Source: Thermoanaerobacterales bacterium
GTDB taxonomy: Bacteria; Actinomycetota; Acidimicrobiia; Acidimicrobiales; JACDCH01
Reading direction: 5' to 3'
NCBI GenBank assembly: GCA_017577565.1
Contig: PKRH01000062.1
Span: 1 to 20,377, forward strand
DNA length: 20,377 nucleotides
Positions 7,519 through 14,861 of this stretch are shown one piece after another. Both the position numbers and the translations under genes were made by a program. Each line of letters opens with the position of its first letter. Position 1 is the first letter of the stretch. The notes below the pieces were generated by a model. It did no database searches, had not been told where the DNA came from, and saw only the letters and a list, made by a program, of their open reading frames with translations.

Positions 7519-8082
7519 GTGGCGAGCTCGTTCGGCCCGTCGGCCCTGGTCACCCCGGCCAACGCCGTGACGGTGGGGCGCCTGCTGCTGGCCCCGCCGC
7601 TGTGGGTGGTGATCGCCGCCTCCGAGCGCTCGTACGCCGTCCTGCTGCTGTGGTGCGTGCTCGCCGCCACCGACGGCCTCGACGGCTTCCTGGCCCGCCG
7701 CCACGGGACGACGCGCTCGGGCGCGTTCCTCGACCCGCTGGCCGACAAGGCGCTGGTCATCGGCGCGATGTGGGCCATCGTGGCCTCGGACGGCTTCTGG
7801 TGGCTGCCCGTCGCGCTGATCACGCTGCGCGAGGCGGCCATCTCCGCCTTCCGGTCGTACTGGGGGCGGCGGGGGCTGGCCGTGCCGGCCACGTTCCTGG
7901 CCAAGGTGAAGACGGTGGTGCAGTCGCTGGCCGTCGCCCTGGCGCTGGTGCCGGCGCTGGAGGACCACGCGTGGCTGCCGGCGGCCGCGCTGTGGGTCGC
8001 GGTGGTGCTCACGCTCGTCAGCGGCGCCCAGTACCTGGTCGCGGGCAGCCGGGTCACGACCGCGGCGGGGGTCCGGCGGTGA
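7519..8082 (+). CDS. pgsA: CDP-alcohol phosphatidyltransferase, probably PgsA
   Basis: This 187-residue integral membrane enzyme is most likely CDP-diacylglycerol--glycerol-3-phosphate 3-phosphatidyltransferase, the step toward phosphatidylglycerol and cardiolipin. It has the CDP-alcohol phosphotransferase signature DGLDGFLARR...SGAFLDPLADK, with metal/catalytic residues D52, D55, D72 and D76. NAVTVGRLLLAPPLWVVI gives the typical first TM helix; four or five more hydrophobic segments follow. Position between rimO and cinA matches the PgsA of other actinobacteria. The exact alcohol substrate cannot be proved from the motif, since PI-phosphate synthases share it. GTG 7519 is used as start; an in-frame TTG at 7510 overlapping the rimO stop would add three residues. 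Confidence 0.88.
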   Translation: MASSFGPSALVTPANAVTVGRLLLAPPLWVVIAASERSYAVLLLWCVLAATDGLDGFLARRHGTTRSGAFLDPLADKALVIGAMWAIVASDGFWWLPVALITLREAAISAFRSYWGRRGLAVPATFLAKVKTVVQSLAVALALVPALEDHAWLPAAALWVAVVLTLVSGAQYLVAGSRVTTAAGVRR

Positions 8083-8116
8083 CCGGCCGGTCGGGCGCGA
8101 GCCCGCGGAGGTCGAC

Positions 8117-8123
8117 GAGGAGG
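8117..8123 (+). promoter_or_regulatory. strong Shine-Dalgarno of cinA
   Basis: GAGGAGG, 7 nt before GTG 8131. It fixes the cinA start and contrasts with the SD-less leaderless-type starts nearby. Confidence 0.75.
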
Positions 8124-8130
8124 TCCCACG

Positions 8131-9402
8131 GTGCGCTGTGAGGTCGTGGCGGTCGGCACCGAGCTGCTGCTCGGCGAGATCGTCGACACCAACTCGGCCT
8201 GGATCGGCGAGCAGCTGGCCCTGGCCGGCATCGACCACACCCACGGCCAGGTCGTGGGCGACAACCTCGAGCGCATCGTCGGCGCCCTCGAGCTCGCGCT
8301 GTCCCGCGCCGACGCGGTGATCGTCTGCGGTGGGCTCGGGCCGACCCAGGACGACATCACCCGCGACGCCATCGCCCGGGTCATGGGCGTCCCCCTCGAG
8401 CACGACGACGAGGTGGCCGACCGCATCCTCGAGCGCTTCGCCGCCCGGGGCCGGCGCATGCCGGCCAACAACATGCGCCAGGCCCTCGTCCCCCGGGGCG
8501 CCACGGCCATCGCCGACCCGCAGCCCGGCACCGCCCCGGGCCTCGTCTGCCCGGTGGGGGACAAGGTGATCTACGCCGTGCCCGGCGTCCCCTACGAGAT
8601 GCGCCAGATCGTGCGGGAGGCGGTCCTGCCCGACCTGGCCCGCCGGGCGGGCAAGGGGGCGGTCATCCGGTCGCGCACGCTGCGGACCTGGGGCGAGTCC
8701 GAGTCGGGCCTGGCCGAGCGGCTGGCCGACCACATGGCCGAGCTCGACGACGCCGGTCCGGACGCCCCGACCCTGGCGTTCCAGGCCAGCGGCATCGAGG
8801 GGCTGAAGGTCCGCATCACGGTCAAGGCCGACGACGAGGAGGCGGCGGAGCGCCGGCTGGCGGCCGAGGAGGCGGTCGTCCGCGAGCTGCTCGGCGACCT
8901 GGTCTTCGGCGTCGACGGCGAGACCATGGAGCACGCCGTGGCCTCGCTGCTCGTGGCGCGGGGGCTGACCCTGGCCGTCGCCGAGTCGCTGACCGGCGGC
9001 CTGGTGGCGTCGCGGCTCGTGGCCGTGCCCGGGGCCAGCGACTGGTTCCGGGGCGGCGTCGTCTCCTACGCGCCCGAGGTGAAGTTCGACGTGCTGAAGG
9101 TGCCGGAGGGCCCGGTCGTCACGAGCGAGACGGCCGCGGCCATGGCGACCGGCGTGCGCGACCTGCTCGGGGCCGACGTCGGGCTGGGCGTCACCGGCGT
9201 GGCCGGGCCCGACAGCCTCGAGGGCCACCCGCCCGGCACGGTGTGGCTCGGGGCGGTCGTCGGCGACCGGGAGCCGGTCACGACGCTCGTGCGCCTGCCC
9301 GGTGACCGGGACCGGGTGCGCGAGTTCTCCTGCATCTCGCTCCTCGACCTGCTGCGCCGCCTGCTGACGGGGGCGACCGCCACGACGTTCGGCAGCCGCT
9401 GA
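8131..9402 (+). CDS. cinA: CinA-family NMN deamidase / competence-damage protein
   Basis: This 423-residue cytoplasmic protein has the two-domain CinA build. The N-terminal MoaB/MogA-like domain (about 1-170) has AVGTELLLGEIVDTNSAWI, VVGDN and CGGLGPTQDDITRDA; in characterised CinA it shows ADP-ribose pyrophosphatase activity. The C-terminal amidohydrolase (about 262-420) has AESLTGGLVASRL, the PncC-type nucleophile region with S in ESLTGG. It also has GGVVSYAPEVKFDVL and GVTGVAGPD, typical of NMN amidohydrolase in pyridine nucleotide recycling. Both domains look intact and of normal length. The family link with recA is retained at a distance: recA lies 2.2 kb downstream past one reverse gene and thpR. 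The GTG start has an excellent SD. Confidence 0.95.
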   Translation: MRCEVVAVGTELLLGEIVDTNSAWIGEQLALAGIDHTHGQVVGDNLERIVGALELALSRADAVIVCGGLGPTQDDITRDAIARVMGVPLEHDDEVADRILERFAARGRRMPANNMRQALVPRGATAIADPQPGTAPGLVCPVGDKVIYAVPGVPYEMRQIVREAVLPDLARRAGKGAVIRSRTLRTWGESESGLAERLADHMAELDDAGPDAPTLAFQASGIEGLKVRITVKADDEEAAERRLAAEEAVVRELLGDLVFGVDGETMEHAVASLLVARGLTLAVAESLTGGLVASRLVAVPGASDWFRGGVVSYAPEVKFDVLKVPEGPVVTSETAAAMATGVRDLLGADVGLGVTGVAGPDSLEGHPPGTVWLGAVVGDREPVTTLVRLPGDRDRVREFSCISLLDLLRRLLTGATATTFGSR

Positions 9403-9443
9403 CCGGCGACCGGGGGAGCGGCCGACCCGCCGCCGGCGCGACC

Positions 9444-9457
9444 GGCCCGAGCGGGCC
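9444..9457. terminator. weak hairpin between convergent cinA and the DUF3048 gene
   Basis: GGCCC (9444-9448) pairs with GGGCC (9453-9457) around a GAGC loop, in the 61-nt gap between two stop codons. It is short, without a T-tract, in very GC-rich sequence. It is listed only because convergent genes need termination here. Confidence 0.2.
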
Positions 9458-9463
9458 CGCGGG

Positions 9464-10633
9464 TCACCAGGGCAGGAAGGTGGTGGTGCCGGGCTCGGCG
9501 ATCGCCACCCAGGTGCGGCCGGGGGTCAGCGGCATCTCGCCGCCCGACTCGTGGAAGTACTGGGTCGGCATCTCGAGGGAGGGCTTCACCCACCGGGCGT
9601 TGAAGGCCTGCCCGTCGGTCAGCACCAGGGCCTGCCCCTCGCCGACGAGCTGGGCCTCGCGGATGGGCACGCCGAACTGGTCGTTGACGCCGCTGCTGCC
9701 GTAGGCGGTGTAGCGGACGATCACGTTCTCGGGCGCGACCTGCACCCCCTCGGCGTCGAGGTGCGGCGTGCCGGCCTGGTAGCGGGCCCAGCCGGAGCCG
9801 TTCCACACGTACTCGACGGGCGCCGAGCCGGCGCCGGTGGCGAAGACGATGCGCACGCCCCGGGTCGGCGTGCCGCCCCGGGCGTGCTCGCCGGGCGTCC
9901 GGTAGCTGAACAGCTGCGAGTTCGGCGGCGTCGCGCCCGGCCAGTCGCGGGCCCAGACGTCGCTCGTCGCGTGGAGCATCAGGTTGTGGGGCGCGGGGCG
10001 GTCGCCGACCCGGCTGTAGAGGCCGGGCTGGGCGTCGTAGCCGATGTCGACGATGCGCGTCTCGCGCACGCGCCGGGCGAAGTGGGCGTTGGCCCCCGAC
10101 CACGCGAACAGCGGCGTGCCCATGGGCTGGTAGAGCCCGATGTCGGTCGTGCGGGCCGACCGCACCGGCCCGACGGCCATGGCGTCGTGGGAGTGGAACA
10201 GGGCGAGGAAGCGGGTGACGGCCCCCTCGACCCGCTCCTCGTAGACGACGTCGGCCTGGTTCAGCCCGTACTGGGGCCGGGACCTGGGCTCGACGTTGTC
10301 GATCTTCACCGCGAGCGTCGGGCGGGCGGCGACCGCCGGGTCGGTGACCGGCAGGCCGGTGAGCGGGTAGACGGGCGCCGGCTGCGTCGTCGGCGGCGTG
10401 GTGGTCGTCGTGGTCGTGGTCGTCGTGGTGGTGGTGGTCGGCTCCGGTGCCGCGTCCTCCTCGCCGGTGACGGCGACGACGGCGGCGGCCGTCGCGAGCA
10501 CGGCCACGGCGGCGATCCCGGCCGCCACGCGCCGCCGGCGCGGGGTGGCGAGCAGGGCCCGCCAGCGGGCGCGACGCGGTCCGTCCCCGGCCGGCGGGCC
10601 GTCGGCCCCGCGCTCCTCGCGCCCCATCGGCAT
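9464..10633 (-). CDS. membrane-anchored DUF3048 (YerB-like) protein
   Basis: The product is 389 residues. A charged N-terminus (GREERGADGPP..RRARWRALLATPRRRR) precedes a single TM helix (about 47-68, VAAGIAAVAVLATAAAVVAV). After it comes an exported linker with a run of 14 threonines flanked by Pro, then a DUF3048 domain (about 95-388). Recognisable DUF3048 stretches are PLTGLPV, LAVKIDNVEPRSRPQYGLNQADVVYEE, GPVRSARTTDIGL, FAWSGAN and the C-terminal MPLTPGRTWVAI. The predicted location is outside the membrane, tethered; the molecular function of the domain is unknown, though YerB-type proteins are thought to act at the cell envelope. Two in-frame ATGs (10633, 10627) are possible. The first is chosen because CACGCT, a weak -10, lies 6 nt upstream. 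It is the only reverse gene between ftsK and miaB. Confidence 0.88.
   Translation of the reverse strand: MPMGREERGADGPPAGDGPRRARWRALLATPRRRRVAAGIAAVAVLATAAAVVAVTGEEDAAPEPTTTTTTTTTTTTTTPPTTQPAPVYPLTGLPVTDPAVAARPTLAVKIDNVEPRSRPQYGLNQADVVYEERVEGAVTRFLALFHSHDAMAVGPVRSARTTDIGLYQPMGTPLFAWSGANAHFARRVRETRIVDIGYDAQPGLYSRVGDRPAPHNLMLHATSDVWARDWPGATPPNSQLFSYRTPGEHARGGTPTRGVRIVFATGAGSAPVEYVWNGSGWARYQAGTPHLDAEGVQVAPENVIVRYTAYGSSGVNDQFGVPIREAQLVGEGQALVLTDGQAFNARWVKPSLEMPTQYFHESGGEMPLTPGRTWVAIAEPGTTTFLPW
10397..10438 (-). repeat. 14-codon ACC/ACG threonine run in the DUF3048 gene
   Basis: Fourteen consecutive threonine codons, only ACC and ACG, form a (GGT/CGT)n microsatellite-like tract. It encodes the flexible, possibly O-glycosylated linker between the TM anchor and the DUF3048 domain. 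Such tracts can change length by slippage. Confidence 0.85.
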
Positions 10634-10737
10634 GCCGGGAGCGTGCCGCGGCGCGGGGTGGCGGCGCCAGTCACCCCCGGCGGTCGGCGGCCGACGCGAC
10701 GAGCGGGCGCGGTCCTCCGTCCCGGCGTGGTCCCCCT

Positions 10738-10786
10738 GTTCCGGCGTCCCTCGGGTGGGGATGTGCGGATGAGGGACGCCGGATCG
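10738..10786. repeat. palindromic repeat element, copy 1 (49 nt)
   Basis: This copy contains a perfect 13-bp inverted repeat: TCCGGCGTCCCTC (10740-10752) and GAGGGACGCCGGA (10771-10783), with an 18-nt loop. The whole 49-nt unit recurs 82 nt downstream with 38/49 identical positions. It lies in the 277-nt divergent gap between the DUF3048 gene and thpR. A related piece, GGGCGCGGTCC, occurs at 10705-10715 and again at 10805-10815. The family is not recognised; it could be a REP-like element, a regulatory RNA structure or operators. Confidence 0.75.
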
Positions 10787-10819
10787 TCGGTGGAGAGGTC
10801 GACCGGGCGCGGTCCGCCG

Positions 10820-10868
10820 GTTCTGGCGTCCCTCATGTGCCGATGAGCTGGTCGGCGACGCCGGATCG
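10820..10868. repeat. palindromic repeat element, copy 2 (49 nt)
   Basis: Second copy of the unit at 10738-10786. Fourteen of the first 15 positions and the last 12 positions match copy 1; the interior carries 10 of 11 mismatches. It keeps a 9-bp stem, TCTGGCGTC (10822-10830) with GACGCCGGA (10857-10865). The single change in the left arm (C to T) is tolerated as a G-U pair in RNA. It ends 42 nt before the thpR start. Confidence 0.7.
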
Positions 10869-10910
10869 CGGGTGCGACCGGGCCCGGGCCGGCTCTGCGA
10901 GACTGCGGTC

Positions 10911-11429
10911 GTGCGCCTGTTCGTGGCGGTCACCCCGCCCGACACCGTGCTCGACGCCGTCGCCCGCCTGCGGCGCCCGGCGCGCCCGGGCGTGCGCTGG
11001 ACGACGCGCGAGCAGTGGCACGTCACGCTGCGCTTCCTCGGCGAGGTCGACGACCCGGCGCCCGTCGTGGCCGCCCTCGACCGGGCGGTGCTGCCCGCGG
11101 CCGAGGCCCGCATCGGGCCCCGGGTCGGCCTGCTGGGCCGGGGCGTCGTCATGCTGCCGGTCGCCGGGCTCGACGGGCTGGCGGCCGCGGTCGTGGCGGC
11201 GACGGCCGGGATCGGCGAGCCGGTGGGGGACAGGCCGTTCCGCGGCCACCTGACCCTGGCCCGGGTCCGGCGGGGCGGCTCGGCCCGCGGCCTGCTCGGC
11301 GAGGAGCTCGACCGGACCTTCGCCGTGCGCGAGGTGGCCCTCGTGCGCAGCCACCTGGGGGCGGGCCCGGCCCGCTACGAGGTGCTGCACGTCCGCGGGC
11401 TCGACCCGGCGCCCTCGGCGGGTGCTTGA
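10911..11429 (+). CDS. thpR: RNA 2',3'-cyclic phosphodiesterase (2'-5' RNA ligase family)
   Basis: This 172-residue 2H-phosphoesterase has both catalytic HxTx motifs: H37-V-T39-L in QWHVTLRFLGEV and H113-L-T115-L in FRGHLTLARVR. The N-terminus RLFVAVTPPD and the end EVALVRSHLGAGPARYEVL are typical of ThpR. The enzyme hydrolyses RNA 2',3'-cyclic phosphates to 2'-phosphates; the reverse ligase activity is weak. The GTG at 10911 is chosen by homology (family proteins begin M-R-L-F-V-A). Only a poor -10-like GAGACT lies 6 nt upstream and no SD is visible, so start signals are weaker than for the neighbours. The gene ends just before the recA promoter. 2H proteins often sit near recA/cinA in actinobacteria and related phyla. 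Confidence 0.92.
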   Translation: MRLFVAVTPPDTVLDAVARLRRPARPGVRWTTREQWHVTLRFLGEVDDPAPVVAALDRAVLPAAEARIGPRVGLLGRGVVMLPVAGLDGLAAAVVAATAGIGEPVGDRPFRGHLTLARVRRGGSARGLLGEELDRTFAVREVALVRSHLGAGPARYEVLHVRGLDPAPSAGA

Positions 11430-11454
11430 ACGAACAGGCGTTCGAAACTACAGT
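11426..11454 (+). promoter_or_regulatory. recA promoter P1
   Basis: TTGAAC (-35, 11426-11431) and TACAGT (-10, 11449-11454) are separated by an ideal 17-nt spacer. This is the best sigma-70-type promoter in the window. Its -35 begins 4 nt before the thpR stop codon ends. The LexA box fills most of the spacer, so binding should block polymerase. The start point should be near 11461, giving a ~165-nt leader. Confidence 0.8.
11431..11444. promoter_or_regulatory. LexA/SOS box of recA
   Basis: CGAACAGGCGTTCG matches the Gram-positive/actinobacterial LexA site CGAAC-N4-GTTCG at every fixed position. It lies between the -35 and -10 of the recA promoter, the classic position for SOS repression. Confidence 0.88.
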
Positions 11455-11520
11455 CGTGTCGTCCTCGCCAGACGCCGGGCCCCGGTCCGGTGCCACCCCG
11501 AAGGTGTCACACCCGGTCCC

Positions 11521-11526
11521 TAGGGT
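11521..11526 (+). promoter_or_regulatory. possible second -10 box (P2) for recA
   Basis: TAGGGT resembles the other TANNNT boxes but has no good -35. A hyphenated palindrome GGTGT-C-ACACC (11503-11513) lies just upstream. A start about 7 nt downstream would place the 11534 hairpin at the very 5' end of the mRNA. Two recA promoters, one LexA-independent, are known in mycobacteria; this is only a parallel. Confidence 0.35.
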
Positions 11527-11533
11527 CGGTGTG

Positions 11534-11553
11534 CCGGCAGGGTCACCTGCCGG
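11534..11553 (+). promoter_or_regulatory. hairpin in the recA leader
   Basis: CCGGCAGG (11534-11541) and CCTGCCGG (11546-11553) form a perfect 8-bp stem with a GTCA tetraloop, 73 nt before the recA start. No T-tract follows, so it is more likely an mRNA stabiliser or regulatory structure than a terminator. Confidence 0.5.
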
Positions 11554-11611
11554 TCGAGATCGCTCCGGCCCGCCCGACGTGCGGGCCACGTGCCACGGAC
11601 CGCCCACCGCA

Positions 11612-11618
11612 GAAAGGA
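11612..11618 (+). promoter_or_regulatory. recA Shine-Dalgarno
   Basis: GAAAGGA, 8 nt before GTG 11627. It selects this GTG over upstream in-frame starts and shows that recA, unlike several neighbours, is translated from a leadered mRNA. Confidence 0.65.
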
Positions 11619-11626
11619 CCACACCG

Positions 11627-12670
<1,044 letters not shown>

Positions 12671-12679
12671 CCGGGTCGC

Positions 12680-12717
12680 CGGTGCGGGGGTCGTTGCGGC
12701 GGTCGGCCCTCGCACCG
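12680..12717 (+). terminator. recA terminator-like hairpin
   Basis: CGGTGCGGGGG (12680-12690) pairs with CCCTCGCACCG (12707-12717). This gives 11 consecutive pairs including one G-U, with a 16-nt loop, 10 nt after the recA stop. No T-tract follows, as is common for GC-rich actinobacterial terminators. Confidence 0.5.
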
Positions 12718-12762
12718 CGCCACCACCCCGGACACGGTGTGGGGCCGCCGGGGGCGGTCGCG

Positions 12763-12768
12763 TAGCCT
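12763..12768 (+). promoter_or_regulatory. -10 box of the miaB transcript
   Basis: TAGCCT after the recA hairpin. No start codon lies 8 nt downstream, so this would give a ~50-nt leader before ATG 12827. The -35 is not recognisable. Confidence 0.4.
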
Positions 12769-12826
12769 GACGGGGTCCGTCCTCCGTCGCGTGCCACGGC
12801 GGTGCCACACGCCCCGGCTGCAGGTG

Positions 12827-14248
12827 ATGAGCGAGAAGACCTACTTCGTGCGCACCTTCGGGTGCCAGATGAACGAGCACGACTCCGAGCGCATCGCCGG
12901 CCTCCTCGAGGCCGACGGCATGCGTCCGGCCGACTCGGTCGAGTCGGCCGACGTCGTGGTGCTCAACACCTGCTGCATCCGCGAGAACGCCGACAACAAG
13001 CTCTACGGCCACCTCGGGCAGCTCAAGGCGCTGAAGGCCCGGCGGCCGGACATGCAGATCGTCGTCGGCGGCTGCCTGGCCCAGAAGGACCGCGAGGGCA
13101 TCCTCGAGCGGGCGCCGCACGTCGACGTCGTGTTCGGCACCCACAACGTCGGGCGGGCCGCCGAGCTGGTGGCCGAGCAGCGGGCCGCCGGCCGCTCGAT
13201 CGTCGAGATCCTCGAGGAGACCGTCGCCGACGACCACGAGGCGTTCCCCTCCGCGCTGCCCGCCCGGCGCGAGGTCCCGTACGCCGCCTGGGTCACCATC
13301 CAGATCGGCTGCGACAACAACTGCGCCTTCTGCATCGTCCCCGCGGTGCGGGGCCGCGAGATCAGCCGTCCCTTCGACGACGTCGTCGACGAGGTGCGGA
13401 CCCTCGCCGCCGAGGGCGTCACCGAGGTCACGCTGCTCGGGCAGAACGTCAACAGCTACGGCCGCGACCTCACCCTGGCCCGCCGGCGGGCCGGCGAGGA
13501 CGTGCGGGTGCGGCCGCTGTTCGCCGACCTGCTCCGGGCGGTGGGCGCGGTCGACGGCATCCGGCGGGTCCGCTTCACGAGCCCCCACCCCAAGGACCTC
13601 CGGCCCGAGACCATCGCCGCCATGGCCGAGGTGCCCGAGGTGTGCCGCCACCTCCACCTGCCCCTCCAGTCGGGCAGCGACCGGGTGCTGGCCGCCATGC
13701 ACCGGGGCTACACGGCCGAGCGCTACCTCGAGCGGCTGGCCGCCGCCCGGGCCGCCATGCCCGACCTGGCGGTGACCACCGACATCATCGTCGGCTTCCC
13801 CGGCGAGACCGACGACGACTTCGAGCGCACGCTCGAGGTCGTGGCCGAGGCCGGCTACGACAGCGCCTACACGTTCATCTTCAGCCCCCGGCCCGGCACC
13901 GAGGCGGCCGAGCGGGTCGACGAGTTCGTGCCCGCCGAGGTGTGCCGCGAGCGCTTCGAGCGGCTGCGGGTCGTCGTCGAGCGGTCGGCGCTGGCCCGCC
14001 ACCGGGCCCGGATCGGCCAGGTCGAGGAGGTCCTGGTCGAGGGCCCCTCCCGCAAGGACCCGTCGGTCACCACCGGCCGCACGGAGCACAACAAGCTCGT
14101 GCACTTCCGCACGCCGGAGCGCCTGCGGCCGGGCACCTACGCGACCGTGCGGGTCACCGACGCGGCGCCGCACCACCTCGTCGGCGAGCTGGTCGAGGTG
14201 ACGGCGCCGGCACGGCACCGCACCCGCATCCCCGTCGCCGCCGTATGA
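12827..14248 (+). CDS. miaB: tRNA-2-methylthio-N6-dimethylallyladenosine synthase MiaB
   Basis: This 473-residue radical-SAM methylthiotransferase converts i6A37 to ms2i6A37 in tRNAs that read U-starting codons. UPF0004-domain cluster cysteines are C13 (TFGCQMNEHDS), C49 (NTCCIREN) and C83 (GGCLAQKD). The radical-SAM CxxxCxxC is C162/C166/C169 in IGCDNNCAFCIVPAVRGRE. The middle domain has LHLPLQSGSDRVLAAMHRGYT and TDIIVGFPGETDDDF. A C-terminal TRAM domain contains the family-typical GRTEHNKLVHF. The partner enzyme MiaA is encoded at 15427. ATG 12827 gives the standard N-terminus MSEKTYFVRTFGCQMN; a GTG immediately before it (12824) is an alternative. The stop overlaps the next start (ATGA). 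Confidence 0.96.
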   Translation: MSEKTYFVRTFGCQMNEHDSERIAGLLEADGMRPADSVESADVVVLNTCCIRENADNKLYGHLGQLKALKARRPDMQIVVGGCLAQKDREGILERAPHVDVVFGTHNVGRAAELVAEQRAAGRSIVEILEETVADDHEAFPSALPARREVPYAAWVTIQIGCDNNCAFCIVPAVRGREISRPFDDVVDEVRTLAAEGVTEVTLLGQNVNSYGRDLTLARRRAGEDVRVRPLFADLLRAVGAVDGIRRVRFTSPHPKDLRPETIAAMAEVPEVCRHLHLPLQSGSDRVLAAMHRGYTAERYLERLAAARAAMPDLAVTTDIIVGFPGETDDDFERTLEVVAEAGYDSAYTFIFSPRPGTEAAERVDEFVPAEVCRERFERLRVVVERSALARHRARIGQVEEVLVEGPSRKDPSVTTGRTEHNKLVHFRTPERLRPGTYATVRVTDAAPHHLVGELVEVTAPARHRTRIPVAAV

Positions 14249-14838
14249 GCGCCCTGCCCGAGGGCGGGCTCGCCCCGCCGGGCGACCGGGCACGCCCGGG
14301 TGGTGGCGGCGCGGTCGGCGCGGCCGGGGACGGTGCGCTCACCATCGCCGCCGAGCCGTTCGACGCACCCGACTCCCGGCACCTGATCGACGAGCTGATG
14401 GCCGACCTCGAGGTCCGCTACGCCGCGGACGTCGAGCCCGGCGAGGGGAACCCCGAGCTGAGCGGCGAGCAGCTCGTGACCGCCGACCAGGTGTCGCCGC
14501 CCCACGGCGTCTTCCTGGTCGCCCGCCTGGACGGCCGGCCCGTGGGCTGCGGCGCGCTGCGGCCCGACCGCGACGGCCGCCCCGGGCTGGCCGAGATCAA
14601 GCGCATGTACGTGGTGCCCGAGGCCCGCGGGCGGGGGATCAGCCGGGCGCTGCTGGCGGCGCTGGAGGCCGAGGCGGTCGCGCTCGGCTACCGGCGGGTC
14701 CGCCTCGAGACCGGCGTCCGCCAGCCCGAGGCGGTCCGCCTCTACAAGTCGGCCGGCTACCACCGCATCGCCGGCTACGGGCGCTACGAGACCGACCTCC
14801 TGTCGCTCTTCTTCGCCAAGGACCTCCGCCCGGCCTGA
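14245..14838 (+). CDS. GNAT-family N-acetyltransferase
   Basis: The product is 197 residues. The first ~30 are Gly/Ala/Pro-rich and probably disordered. The GNAT fold follows (about 32-195): a beta strand GVFLVARLDGRPVGCGALR, then the acetyl-CoA motif A IKRMYVVPEARGRGISRALLAALE with RGRGIS at 128-133. Last comes motif B LETGVRQPEAVRLYKSAGYHRI, and the protein ends GRYETDLLSLFFAKDL. The substrate is unknown; this pattern covers small-molecule and amino-acid acetyltransferases. The ATG overlaps the miaB stop (ATGA), implying translational coupling. That makes the low-complexity N-terminus plausible, although no later in-frame start gives a better fit. It is convergent with the next gene. Confidence 0.85.
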   Translation: MSALPEGGLAPPGDRARPGGGGAVGAAGDGALTIAAEPFDAPDSRHLIDELMADLEVRYAADVEPGEGNPELSGEQLVTADQVSPPHGVFLVARLDGRPVGCGALRPDRDGRPGLAEIKRMYVVPEARGRGISRALLAALEAEAVALGYRRVRLETGVRQPEAVRLYKSAGYHRIAGYGRYETDLLSLFFAKDLRPA

Positions 14839-14861
14839 CGCCACCCGCGGGCGGGGCGTCA
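14836..14861. terminator. bidirectional hairpin containing both convergent stop codons
   Basis: TGACGCC (14836-14842) and GGCGTCA (14855-14861) form a perfect 7-bp inverted repeat. Its outer three bases on each side are the TGA stop codons of the GNAT gene (+) and the DUF1918/DUF1876 gene (-). A smaller inner CCG/CGG pairing is possible. No T-tract is present. It is the only structure between the two genes. Confidence 0.5.

Noticed and set aside
8079..8141. 20-codon GTG ORF overlapping the pgsA stop (GTGA) and ending inside cinA
   Set aside because: The start overlap looks like coupling, but the Arg/Ser-rich peptide shows no conservation signal I can judge. The strong SD it contains belongs to cinA.
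5048..9228. Long reverse-strand frames opposite rimO, pgsA and cinA
   Set aside because: They mirror codon bias of the forward genes, show no recognisable motif, and would need the real forward genes to be wrong.
10740..10783. CRISPR or transposon end at the 10738-10868 repeats
   Set aside because: There are only two copies, with diverged interiors and no cas genes. No transposase and no target-site duplication are seen.
10837..11152. Upstream extension of the DUF3048 frame toward 11152 on the reverse strand
   Set aside because: The extension would run through thpR and the repeat region. The conserved protein, its TM anchor and plausible ATGs all lie below 10634.
11534..11553. recA leader hairpin as an intrinsic terminator or riboswitch
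   Set aside because: There is no T-tract and no recognisable aptamer core; a simple 8-bp stem is not enough to name a riboswitch.
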